A stretch of 64,000 bases of DNA from Marinirhabdus sp050859505 (GTDB lineage Bacteria; Bacteroidota; Bacteroidia; Flavobacteriales; Flavobacteriaceae), in assembly GCF_050859505.1 (NCBI RefSeq), contig NZ_CP193934.1, forward strand, positions 3,162,001 to 3,226,000. The letters are read 5' to 3'. Positions 53,424 through 61,726 of this stretch are shown one piece after another. A program made the position numbers and the translations under genes. The notes below the pieces were generated by a model. The model was not told the origin of the DNA. It ran no database searches and worked only from the letters and a program-made list of their open reading frames with translations. Each line of letters opens with the position of its first letter. Position 1 is the stretch's first letter.

Positions 53424-54116
53424 ATGAAAAATATACTCCTAATTGGCGGCTCTTACGGAATTGGCCTGGAAATAGCCAAGCAAATGAGCGAAACATCCCA
53501 CGTGATCATTGCCTCCAGAACCGAACAAAATATCCCATCCAACATAAAACACATCACTTTTGATGTGTCCAAAGATGATATTTCTAAATTAGAATTACCA
53601 GACACTCTCGATGGATTTGTATATTGTCCTGGTAGTATGAATCTGAAACCGTTTAAAATGTTATCGACAGAAGCATTTCAGAAAGACATGGATATTAATT
53701 TTATGGCCTTGGTTAAAACAGTGCACGGCATCTTGCCCCAATTGAAAAAGGCCGAACAAGCCAGTTTGGTATTTTTTAGCACCGTAGCGGTTAAGGTAGG
53801 AATGCCTTTTCATACCAGCGTGGCTGCTGCAAAAGGTGCTATTGAAGGATTTGCAAAAGCATTAGCAGCAGAATATGCTCCCAGCTTCCGGGTAAATGTT
53901 ATTGCTCCTTCGTTAACCGATACGCCATTGGCAGGAAAATTATTGAACAATGACGAGAAGAAAGACAAAATGGGAGATCGTCATCCGCTAAAACGTGTGG
54001 GTACAGAAACAGATATCGCTAACGCAGCCATCTTTCTACTCTCCGAAAAATCCTCTTGGATGACGGGACAAGTAGTGGGTGTAGACGGTGGCATCTCTAC
54101 ATTAAATAGTAATTAA
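53424..54116 (+). CDS. Atypical short-chain dehydrogenase/reductase (catalytic Tyr missing)
   Basis: 230 residues, Rossmann fold with GGSYGIG (8-14) as the cofactor loop and DVS near 48. The catalytic Ser119 and Lys137 are present, but the position of the catalytic Tyr (133) is Val in HTSVAAAKGAIEG. It may therefore not be an ordinary oxidoreductase. C-terminus MTGQVVGVDGG is normal for the family. Start taken at ATG 53424, 10 bp after the SRPBCC stop; its stop abuts the photolyase ATG. Confidence 0.85.
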   Translation: MKNILLIGGSYGIGLEIAKQMSETSHVIIASRTEQNIPSNIKHITFDVSKDDISKLELPDTLDGFVYCPGSMNLKPFKMLSTEAFQKDMDINFMALVKTVHGILPQLKKAEQASLVFFSTVAVKVGMPFHTSVAAAKGAIEGFAKALAAEYAPSFRVNVIAPSLTDTPLAGKLLNNDEKKDKMGDRHPLKRVGTETDIANAAIFLLSEKSSWMTGQVVGVDGGISTLNSN

Positions 54117-55421
54117 ATGGCTGAAAAAGTAAATATATTTTGGTTTAGACGCGACCTTCGGTTAGATGATAATATAGGTTTTTATAAGTCTCTACAGGGA
54201 AAATATCCCGTGGTACCCATCTTTATATTCGATGAAAATATTTTAAATGAACTGCCCGAAGACGATGCCCGGGTAAATTTTATTTTTGATGAACTCCAAA
54301 ACATGAGAAATGAATTACAAAAAAATGGATCTAGCCTTGCCGTGTATCACGGCACACCAAAAACTATATTTAAAGCACTAATTTCAGAATTCAATATTCA
54401 AAATGTGATTACAAATCACGATTATGAACCCTATGCAAAAGATAGAGACTCGGAAATTTCAAAAATTCTGGAACATAAGGAAATTGGGTTTTTTAGTTTT
54501 AAAGATCAAGTGATTTTTGAAAAAAACGAAATCGTAAAAGAAGATGGCGACCCCTATGTAGTATATACTCCCTATATGAAAAAGTGGAAAGCTACATTTC
54601 GTGAAGACAAACACCTAAAAATTTATGACACCTCACAAGTGATGAACAACCTTGTCCAACACTCAAGATTACCCAATTTAAATATATCGGATATTGGCTT
54701 TAAACCTTCAAAAATTAAAGTTCCTAAGCATGACGTTACACCAACTACAATTCAGCAATATGAGAAAACTAGAAATTTTCCAGCTCAGGAAGGAACTTCA
54801 AGAGTAGGTCCACACCTTCGGTTTGGAACCGTAAGTGTTCGTAGCATGGTAAAAAAAGCAATTGCCGAAAAAAACGAAGTCTTTTGGCAAGAATTAATCT
54901 GGCGTGAGTTCTTTATGCAAATTTTATGGCATTTTCCGGAAACAGTAGACCATGCATTCAGAAAAAAATACGATCGAGTTCCGTGGCGAAAATCAAACGC
55001 AGACTTTGAAAAGTGGAAAGAAGGCAAAACAGGATATCCTTTGGTAGATGCAGGAATGCGGCAGTTAAACAAAACAGGCTATATGCACAACCGAGTACGG
55101 ATGGTAGTGGCAAGTTTTTTATGTAAACATTTACTTATAGATTGGCGTTGGGGTGAGGCATATTTTGCTGAAAAGTTACTGGATTATGAATTATCCAGTA
55201 ATGTAGGTAATTGGCAATGGGCAGCTGGAAGTGGTGTAGATGCCGCGCCGTATTTCAGGATATTTAATCCCACTACTCAAATAGAAAAGTTTGATAAAAA
55301 CCAAACCTATATTAAAGAATGGATTCAAGAATTTGAAACCGATGACTATCCAGAAAAAATGGTAGCGCATAAACAAGCAAGAGAACGGGCTTTAGAAACT
55401 TATAAAAAAGCTATAAATTAA
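54117..55421 (+). CDS. phrB: Deoxyribodipyrimidine photolyase / cryptochrome family
   Basis: FAD-dependent light-driven repair of UV pyrimidine dimers (or a cryptochrome of the same fold). N-terminal antenna-binding domain starts FWFRRDLRLDDNIG; the FAD domain has EGTSRVGPHLRFGTVS, FWQELIWREFFMQ, YPLVDAGMRQL, NRVRMVVASFL and NVGNWQWAAGSGVDAAPYF. 434 residues, normal for a class I CPD photolyase. Start codon immediately follows the SDR stop. Light-responsive expression would be expected. Confidence 0.92.
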   Translation: MAEKVNIFWFRRDLRLDDNIGFYKSLQGKYPVVPIFIFDENILNELPEDDARVNFIFDELQNMRNELQKNGSSLAVYHGTPKTIFKALISEFNIQNVITNHDYEPYAKDRDSEISKILEHKEIGFFSFKDQVIFEKNEIVKEDGDPYVVYTPYMKKWKATFREDKHLKIYDTSQVMNNLVQHSRLPNLNISDIGFKPSKIKVPKHDVTPTTIQQYEKTRNFPAQEGTSRVGPHLRFGTVSVRSMVKKAIAEKNEVFWQELIWREFFMQILWHFPETVDHAFRKKYDRVPWRKSNADFEKWKEGKTGYPLVDAGMRQLNKTGYMHNRVRMVVASFLCKHLLIDWRWGEAYFAEKLLDYELSSNVGNWQWAAGSGVDAAPYFRIFNPTTQIEKFDKNQTYIKEWIQEFETDDYPEKMVAHKQARERALETYKKAIN

Positions 55422-55516
55422 CATTTAATTATAAAATTATTCTTTATTTATGTTTTTTATCGATTATTTGTATATATTTATCGATAATATACGGCTTTGC
55501 CCTCAAAATTTAGCCT

Positions 55517-55753
55517 ATGCAGTCTTACGAAAACGAATTCACCAATGGTGAAATCACAGTTACCTACGAACCAAAAAAATGCATTCATGCAGATACGTGT
55601 GCCAAAGGACTTTCCGATGTTTTTAGGACAACGGTAATTCCATGGATAGATTTGGAAGCTGCGGCAACCGAAAAAGTGATATCTCAAATTAAAAAATGTC
55701 CGTCGGGAGCACTTTCCTTTTGCTACAATTCTAAAAGGGTACTTGTTAAATAA
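55517..55753 (+). CDS. Divergent 4Fe-4S mono-cluster (Fer4_19-type) protein
   Basis: 78-residue iron-sulfur protein. KKCIHADTCAKGLSDVF and KKCPSGALSFC supply the cysteines of a single cluster, in the Fer4_19 pattern. It follows the photolyase by 95 bp of AT-rich sequence that contains two TTTATCGAT copies. It may be an electron carrier for the SDR or photolyase system; this is inference from position. Confidence 0.85.
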   Translation: MQSYENEFTNGEITVTYEPKKCIHADTCAKGLSDVFRTTVIPWIDLEAAATEKVISQIKKCPSGALSFCYNSKRVLVK

Positions 55754-55845
55754 ATGGTAATGTATCCATATTTTTGGGAGGTTTAATACAATTTTTCTAC
55801 TCTTGCGGTGTTATTCAATTCATAACAAACCCAACAAAAACTCTA

Positions 55846-56442
55846 ATGAAAAAAATTATAGTAACAGTTATAGCCGTATTCTTGTGCATTTCCCTAAGCA
55901 ATGCCCAGGATACTACGCAGGAAAAACTTCCTAATACTATTGAAAACCAATTTGTAGACGTAGTAGATGGTTCCAACAGCTATCAAGAATTTAAGGTGAT
56001 TAAAAAGACCGAAATAAATAAATTACGCGCCAATATCTTGGACACTATTGGTAAATTTGACGGTAAAATATCTGGATTAAACTCTGAAATAGATAGCCAG
56101 AAAAATGAAATTGCTTCCCTTACTCAAAATTTAAATAAAACCGAAGAGGATTTAGCACTGAGCCAGAAAAAAGAAAATGGCATTGAAATTTTAGGGCTTC
56201 TTACTCAAAAAGCAACGTATAATACCATTATGTGGTCCATCATTGGAATTCTAATTGTAGCCTTAGCCTTTTTTGTCTACAAGTTTAAAAGTAGTCATTC
56301 GGTAACCCGGGAAGCACAATTAAAATTGGCCGAAACCGAAATAGAATTTGAGAAACATCGCCAAATACGTATTGAAGAACAACAAAATTTACGTCGTAAA
56401 TTACAGGACGAGATTAATAAAAACAGGAAGTTACAAGGATAG
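55846..56442 (+). CDS. Coiled-coil membrane protein of unknown function
   Basis: 198 residues from ATG 55846. Signal peptide ends LSNAQ (about 19); a coiled coil at about 65-115 (KISGLNSEIDSQKNEIASL), one membrane segment at about 130-150 (IMWSIIGILIVALAFFVY), then a second charged coiled coil to the end. The frame is open upstream to 55774 but lacks a signal there. I know similar proteins in Flavobacteriaceae without a proven role; nothing suggests an enzyme. Confidence 0.75.
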   Translation: MKKIIVTVIAVFLCISLSNAQDTTQEKLPNTIENQFVDVVDGSNSYQEFKVIKKTEINKLRANILDTIGKFDGKISGLNSEIDSQKNEIASLTQNLNKTEEDLALSQKKENGIEILGLLTQKATYNTIMWSIIGILIVALAFFVYKFKSSHSVTREAQLKLAETEIEFEKHRQIRIEEQQNLRRKLQDEINKNRKLQG

Positions 56443-56486
56443 TTTCAGTACCAGTTTAAAAGTTTAAGGCACGAATTACACCAAAT

Positions 56487-56523
56487 AAAAAAGCGTTCAA
56501 CTTCTAAGTTGAACGCTTTTTTT
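56487..56523. terminator. Bidirectional Rho-independent terminator
   Basis: AAGCGTTCAACTT (56491-56503), loop CT, AAGTTGAACGCTT (56506-56518), A run left and T run right; shared by the coiled-coil gene and murA. Confidence 0.92.
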
Positions 56524-56540
56524 ATACTTTACTACTATGG

Positions 56541-57854
56541 CTAATCAATTCTCGTAATTCTAGCCCCAATAGCTCGCAAACGCTCGTCAATATTTTCGTA
56601 CCCACGATCTATTTGCTCAATGTTATGTATAATACTCGTTCCTTTTGCTGAAAGTGCAGCAATTAATAGGGAAATTCCAGCTCTAATATCTGGAGATACC
56701 ATGGTAGTAGCTTTCAATTGCGATTCGAAATTGTGCCCCATTACGGTGGCACGATGTGGATCGCATAAAATAATTCGAGCTCCCATGTCAATTAGCTTAT
56801 CCACAAAGAACAAACGGCTTTCAAACATTTTTTGGTGTATCAATACATTTCCTTTGGCTTGTGTACATACTACCAACACAATACTTAACAAATCTGGTGT
56901 AAAACCAGGCCAAGGTGCATCTGCAACCGTTAGCGTAGAGCCATCTATATAGCCTTGAATTTCGTATCCGTTATCGTGGGCAGGAATAAAAATGTCGTCG
57001 CCTTTCTTTTCTAAAGTAATTCCTAATTTTCTGAATGTATCTGGAATTAATCCTAAATTTTTCCAACTTACATCTTTTATAGTAATTTCACTCTTCGTCA
57101 TCGCAGCCAGACCTATCCAACTCCCAATTTCAATCATATCTGGCAAAATACGGTGATGACAACCTCCTAATCTTTTCACACCTTCAATAGTCAACAAGTT
57201 GGAGCCCACACCAGAGATCTTTGCTCCCATGGAGTTCAACATTTTACATAATTGCTGTAAATAAGGTTCACAAGCAGCGTTGTAAATTGTGGTGGTACCT
57301 TTCGCAAATACGGCTGCCAGGACAATATTAGCTGTTCCTGTAACCGAAGCTTGGTCTAGCAACATATCGGTACCTGTAAGTCCGTCTGCTGCTTCCACAC
57401 CGTAAAAACGTTCTTCGCGATTGTACCTGAAAGTAGCACCTAGTTTTATAAATCCTTCAAAGTGAGTATCTAATCTACGTCTTCCTATTTTATCACCTCC
57501 TGGTCTAGGAATATATCCTTTTCCAAAACGCCCTAATAAAGGACCTACAATCATGATAGATCCCCGTAGCGAGCTTCCTTCACTTTTAAACAATTCAGAT
57601 TCTAAATACTCCAGTTTTAAATCGTCTGAAATAAAAGAGAATTTTCCTTTGCCTATTTTCTGAATTTTCACACCCAGATTTCCTAAGATTTCAATCAATT
57701 TGTTGACATCCCGAATATCTGGAATATTTTCAATGACTACTTCTTCAGGAGTTGCTAATACGGCACAGAGAATTTGGAGCGCTTCATTTTTGGCTCCCTG
57801 CGGACGGATTTCACCTTTTAATTTGTGGCCGCCTTCAATTTGAAAAGTTCCCAT
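56541..57854 (-). CDS. murA: UDP-N-acetylglucosamine 1-carboxyvinyltransferase
   Basis: First committed step of peptidoglycan synthesis, transferring enolpyruvate from PEP to UDP-GlcNAc. The Lys-Asn pair lies in RPQGAKNEAL (17-26), and the loop reads RPGGDKIGRRRLD with Asp121 where E. coli has Cys115, the residue alkylated by fosfomycin. The C-terminal DNIRAG-type stretch is SPDIRAGISLLIAAL. 437 residues. 16 bp upstream of it is the DUF4290 gene on the same strand. Confidence 0.95.
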   Translation of the reverse strand: MGTFQIEGGHKLKGEIRPQGAKNEALQILCAVLATPEEVVIENIPDIRDVNKLIEILGNLGVKIQKIGKGKFSFISDDLKLEYLESELFKSEGSSLRGSIMIVGPLLGRFGKGYIPRPGGDKIGRRRLDTHFEGFIKLGATFRYNREERFYGVEAADGLTGTDMLLDQASVTGTANIVLAAVFAKGTTTIYNAACEPYLQQLCKMLNSMGAKISGVGSNLLTIEGVKRLGGCHHRILPDMIEIGSWIGLAAMTKSEITIKDVSWKNLGLIPDTFRKLGITLEKKGDDIFIPAHDNGYEIQGYIDGSTLTVADAPWPGFTPDLLSIVLVVCTQAKGNVLIHQKMFESRLFFVDKLIDMGARIILCDPHRATVMGHNFESQLKATTMVSPDIRAGISLLIAALSAKGTSIIHNIEQIDRGYENIDERLRAIGARITRID

Positions 57855-57870
57855 AAAATACTAGAGGAGA

Positions 57871-58545
57871 TTAGTAGCGCTTACGGCCACGATTGTTGTT
57901 GTTGTTGTTGTTGTTACTTTTGTAATTTTTCTTGTTGCTAGAGTTACTAGTGCTGTTGGTATTAAAGCGTTTCTTGCTCTTTAATAACTTTTGAGCATCG
58001 CGTAAATCTTCATCGCTATTTTTCAAGTTAATTTTACCATCAGAAAGTTCGTAGAGATGTTTAAAGATTACATCGTCTTCTACGGTGTCTTTGTTCCAGT
58101 TAAGGAAACATTTCTTCATGTGGTTTGCGATGGTTAGTAACAATCCATCTTTTTTATCACCTTCTTCCCAACTTATGGCAACATCTATCATACGCTTAAT
58201 ATTGTTTCCGTAGAAACGATATTTGGGATAGTTTTGCGGATAAGGTAATGGCTCTGGTCGGGCGTATAACTCTTCTGGTGTAGGGATATCGTAGGGTGAC
58301 TCTACATCCAACTGAAATTTGGAAATGATAAATAATTGATCCCAGATCATATGCTGAAAGTCTGGCACATCACGTAAATGAGGGTTTAAATTCCCCATCA
58401 CCGCAATAATACTCTTAGCTTGCTTGTTTCTTTTTATGGGGTCTTCTTCGGCAACAGCCTGATCTACCATTTTCTGAATATGGCGACCATATTCAGGTAT
58501 AATAAGATGCGGGCGCTCCGTATTGTATTCTATAGCTTCTATCAA
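57871..58545 (-). CDS. DUF4290 protein with asparagine-repeat tail
   Basis: 224 residues. The DUF4290 domain fills about 1-180 (EYNTERPHLIIPEYGRHIQ, RFYGNNIKRMIDVAI). The tail is low-complexity: Asn/Ser/Lys-rich with eight consecutive Asn coded by an AAC repeat (plus-strand GTT run 57893-57916), ending RGRKRY. Possibly nucleic-acid binding by the basic end. Function unknown; sits between murA and DUF493. Confidence 0.85.
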   Translation of the reverse strand: MIEAIEYNTERPHLIIPEYGRHIQKMVDQAVAEEDPIKRNKQAKSIIAVMGNLNPHLRDVPDFQHMIWDQLFIISKFQLDVESPYDIPTPEELYARPEPLPYPQNYPKYRFYGNNIKRMIDVAISWEEGDKKDGLLLTIANHMKKCFLNWNKDTVEDDVIFKHLYELSDGKINLKNSDEDLRDAQKLLKSKKRFNTNSTSNSSNKKNYKSNNNNNNNNRGRKRY

Positions 58546-58605
58546 AATAGTATGTTTAGGAAATGTAATCTAGTTGAAGTGATAATGTCTGCAAAATACT
58601 AAAAA

Positions 58606-58896
58606 TTATAGCGATATCACACCTTCTACCTCCGAAACTTGCAAATATTTCTCAATAACAGCATCTGGAGACTCCATGGTTACTTTAATAGATACGCTGG
58701 TGTAGGTTCCTTTTGAAGAATCACGGGTTTGTATTTCGGCTCCTGTACGGTCAAAAATAGCTTCAATTTCGGCAATTTTTTCGTTGCTTGCCGGAACAAT
58801 AAATTTATATAAATAAGGTGCTGGCCACTCCGTATCGCCTTCTAACTGCTCGCGTAAACGGTTGTAAAATTCTTCAGATTTCTTATCGGTACTCAT
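58606..58896 (-). CDS. DUF493 family protein
   Basis: 96-residue soluble protein with the DUF493 (YbeD-like, ferredoxin/ACT-like) fold: YLYKFIVPASNEKIAEIEAIF and YTSVSIKVTMESPDAVIEKY. Suggested to be a small regulatory domain; role unknown. First gene of the group DUF493-DUF4290-murA, preceded by a perfect minus-strand -7 box. Confidence 0.88.
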   Translation of the reverse strand: MSTDKKSEEFYNRLREQLEGDTEWPAPYLYKFIVPASNEKIAEIEAIFDRTGAEIQTRDSSKGTYTSVSIKVTMESPDAVIEKYLQVSEVEGVISL

Positions 58897-58912
58897 ACAA
58901 TTTCGTTTTTAA

Positions 58913-58920
58913 CAAAGATA
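58913..58920 (-). promoter_or_regulatory. Promoter -7 box for DUF493-DUF4290-murA
   Basis: Minus-strand TATCTTTG, perfect TAnnTTTG, 16 bp before the ATG at 58896. Confidence 0.5.
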
Positions 58921-58955
58921 CGGTTTCTTGTAACAAGTAATTATAGCGGTCTTTG

Positions 58956-59048
58956 TACTTTTGAATGCTTAAAATTATTGATGGAAACTAATAAAGCGTC
59001 AGTGCAACGGTCTCAATTTTTATCGAGATGTATGAGACTCTTTTTTTT
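58956..59048 (+). ncRNA. Candidate small RNA (promoter box plus terminator, no ORF)
   Basis: A perfect -7 box TACTTTTG at 58956-58963 is followed about 45 bp later by a terminator: GGTCTCA (59009-59015), an AT-rich loop, TGAGACT (59033-59039) and nine T. A TTG lies 25 bp upstream of the box, slightly far. The transcript would be about 80 nt, with no reading frame. It ends 121 bp before the AAA gene, so it could also be an attenuated leader for that gene. Confidence 0.4.
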
Positions 59049-59169
59049 CGATATTTGAATACTTCTCAATACAATTTCAATTGAAAGTACTTGAAGTGAA
59101 GAAAGATACCTATCGAAAATAAGTTTCATCAAATAAAAAGTTTTTAGTTCATTTTTACTGAAATTTCAC

Positions 59170-59730
59170 ATGAATTCTACTGCCACAATACCCAAAAGAA
59201 TTGCCATTATTGGCGGCCCAGGAACGGGTAAAAGCACCTTAATATCCTCTCTGGAAGCGGATGGCTACGCGTGTATGCGCGAAATTTCCAGAGATATCAT
59301 TCTGGAAGCTCAAAAAGAAGGAGTTGAACAATTATTTTTAACCAACCCTATCTTATTCAGCCAAAAATTACTGGAAGGTAGATTACAACAATTTCTTGAT
59401 GCTGAGAGGTATGAAACCAACTATCTATTTTATGACCGCGGTCTGCCAGATGTACCCATCTATATGGATTATCTAGGAACTGAGTATCCAGATTATTTTA
59501 CTGAAACCTGCCACAAAAACAAATATGAAACTGTATTTTTATTAACACCGTGGGAGCAAATTTATCAGCAAGACAACGAGCGTTACGAGAGTTTTGAAAT
59601 AGCCACAAAACTTTATACCTATTTAAAAGAAGGCTACGAGAATTTCGGCTACAAAACTATTGAAATACCCATTGGCACGGTTGAAGATCGTAAAAAATTT
59701 ATTTTAAACACCTTACAAAAAATTACTTGA
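59170..59730 (+). CDS. AAA-type small ATPase/kinase-like protein
   Basis: 186-residue P-loop protein: Walker A GGPGTGKSTL at 15-24, YDRGLPDVPIYMDY as a second nucleotide-site segment. It resembles the AAA_28 group of predicted ATPases or nucleotide kinases. Its TGA overlaps the recQ TTG by 3 bp (TTGA), so the two are translated together; a link to DNA repair is inference. Confidence 0.8.
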   Translation: MNSTATIPKRIAIIGGPGTGKSTLISSLEADGYACMREISRDIILEAQKEGVEQLFLTNPILFSQKLLEGRLQQFLDAERYETNYLFYDRGLPDVPIYMDYLGTEYPDYFTETCHKNKYETVFLLTPWEQIYQQDNERYESFEIATKLYTYLKEGYENFGYKTIEIPIGTVEDRKKFILNTLQKIT

Positions 59731-61625
59731 CCGAACCTCTTCAAATACTCGAGAAATACTGGGGATTTACTTCTTTTAGACCGCTACAGGAAGAAATCAT
59801 CCAATCGGTTATGGACGGACAGGACACGGTGGCACTGTTGCCAACGAGCGGTGGAAAATCTATTTGCTTTCAAGTACCCGCACTTGCCAAAGATGGTATT
59901 TGCATCGTGGTTTCTCCCCTGGTCGCGTTAATGGCAGACCAGGTTAATGCCTTAAAAGATAAAGGCATTAAAGCCCTACAGATTTCTGGCGGAATTTCTT
60001 ACCAGGATTTAGAAGCGTTACTCGATAATGCGAAGTATGGAAACTTTAAATTTTTATACCTCTCGCCCGAACGTTTACAGCAGGAACTGGTACAAAATGC
60101 CATCAAACAAATGCCCGTAAACCTTATCGCTGTAGATGAAGCACATTGTATCTCACAATGGGGAAACGACTTTAGGCCTGCGTATAAAAACATCACCATC
60201 TTACGGGAAATACACCCTTTGGTTCCTGCTATTGCGCTTACTGCCACAGCTACTCCCAAAGTGCTGGCAGACACTATTAGTGAACTAAAATTAGAGCTTC
60301 CTAACATCTTTCAGGCTTCTTTTGCAAGAGAAAACATTAGCTACCAGGTTTTTAAAATTGAAGACAAGCTCTATCGCATTCAGCAATTATTAAAAAACGG
60401 TTCTGGCAAATCCATTATCTATGTGCGGAGTAGAAATTCCTGTGTGGAAATTAGCAACCAGCTAAATTCTTTAGGGATTGCGAGTACATTTTATCACGGA
60501 GGGATTTCTTCAGAAGGAAAAACGGAACGAATGCATTCCTGGCAACATGGAACCACGCCGAACATAGTTGCCACCAACGCCTTTGGAATGGGAATTGACG
60601 AACCAGATGTTCGTTTGGTGGTTCACGTACAATTGCCAGATAGTTTAGAGGCTTATTTTCAGGAAGCCGGTCGCGCAGGAAGGGATGGAAAAATGGCAAA
60701 AGCACTTATTTTATGGAGCGATTATGACAAGCAGTTGGTGCATCGCCAATTCGTGGCCTCCTACCCTACTACAAAAGATGTAAAATACATCTATAAAAAG
60801 CTGAATAATTATTTTCAGGTTCCTTATGGCGAAGGTGAATTTACATCCTATCCCTTCAATTTTTCCGACTTCTGTAAAACGTATGAGCTTAGCACATTGT
60901 TAGCTTTTAACAGCTTACAAATTCTTGACAGACTAGGAGTTTTGCAGCTTTCTAAAAGCTTTGGCAGAAAATCTATCGTTCATTTTGTGGCCTCTTCCAA
61001 CGTGGTGCTGGAGTATTTTAAGAAGGATATGCTGGCTTCCGTAATTGGAAAAACTATTTTACGATTGTACGGTGGTGTTTTTGAAACGGCTACCAGTATA
61101 AATTTACAGTATGTTGCCACCAAATCTGGACAAAACATTACCACCATTATTAAAGTACTCGAACAAATGGAACGAGATGCGTTGCTTACCCTTCAACTTC
61201 AGGTAACCGATGCCGTTTTAACATTTAGTATTCCTAGGGAAGATGAAAAAACGATCAATCCGTTAAGCAAAGAAATTGCCCTTCAGAAAGAAAAAAAGGA
61301 ATCGCAAGTAAAAGCCGTGTTAGATTATATTGACAATGACACCACGTGCAGAAGCCTTCAATTGGTTCGGTATTTTGGGGAAGAAAATGCTACAAAGTGT
61401 GGTATTTGTTCCGTTTGCAAATCTGAATTTCAGAAAATTTCAGCAGAAGAAAGAAAATTACTTTCAGAAAAAATATTGTTGCTTTTGGAAGAAACACCAC
61501 AAAGCTCGCGCGAACTTTCAGAAAAACTTACTTTTGCAGAAACCGAAATCGTCGCTACACTTCGCCTTTTATTGGATAGTAAAAAAGTAAGTTTGGGAGT
61601 TCGGAACAGGTATCATTTAAAATAA
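59727..61625 (+). CDS. recQ: ATP-dependent DNA helicase RecQ
   Basis: 3'-5' superfamily 2 helicase in recombination repair. Walker A LPTSGGKSICFQVPA, Walker B AVDEAHCISQWG, then ATNAFGMGIDEPDVR and QEAGRAGRDG of motifs V and VI, all in the first 330 residues. Then follows a zinc-binding RQC-like domain with TKCGICSVC. The C-terminus is a winged-helix-like stretch; no HRDC domain is evident. 632 residues. The start must be the TTG at 59727, overlapping the upstream stop as TTGA, since the conserved LQILEKYWGF follows it and no ATG is available. Confidence 0.93.
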   Translation: MTEPLQILEKYWGFTSFRPLQEEIIQSVMDGQDTVALLPTSGGKSICFQVPALAKDGICIVVSPLVALMADQVNALKDKGIKALQISGGISYQDLEALLDNAKYGNFKFLYLSPERLQQELVQNAIKQMPVNLIAVDEAHCISQWGNDFRPAYKNITILREIHPLVPAIALTATATPKVLADTISELKLELPNIFQASFARENISYQVFKIEDKLYRIQQLLKNGSGKSIIYVRSRNSCVEISNQLNSLGIASTFYHGGISSEGKTERMHSWQHGTTPNIVATNAFGMGIDEPDVRLVVHVQLPDSLEAYFQEAGRAGRDGKMAKALILWSDYDKQLVHRQFVASYPTTKDVKYIYKKLNNYFQVPYGEGEFTSYPFNFSDFCKTYELSTLLAFNSLQILDRLGVLQLSKSFGRKSIVHFVASSNVVLEYFKKDMLASVIGKTILRLYGGVFETATSINLQYVATKSGQNITTIIKVLEQMERDALLTLQLQVTDAVLTFSIPREDEKTINPLSKEIALQKEKKESQVKAVLDYIDNDTTCRSLQLVRYFGEENATKCGICSVCKSEFQKISAEERKLLSEKILLLLEETPQSSRELSEKLTFAETEIVATLRLLLDSKKVSLGVRNRYHLK

Positions 61626-61633
61626 AACGTACG

Positions 61634-61710
61634 GTGTCTGGTTGAGCGCAGTCGAAACCTTCATTAATACATACCAATTATAAATAGTTCTCGGCTGCGC
61701 TCGAACGGAC
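61634..61710. repeat. REP-like inverted pair between recQ and fmt
   Basis: GGTTGAGCGCAGTCGAAACC lies inside 61634-61660, a 27-base exact inverse copy of 14727-14753. A diverged opposite-orientation copy, TTCTCGGCTGCGCTCGAACG..., is at 61688-61710. Two oppositely oriented units form a BIME-like pair. Confidence 0.65.
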
Positions 61711-61726
61711 CCTCGATAAAAACGAA

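Noticed and set aside
57893..57916. GTT trinucleotide run as a phase-variable site
   Set aside because: It is in frame and codes for a run of Asn; length changes in steps of three would not switch the gene off.
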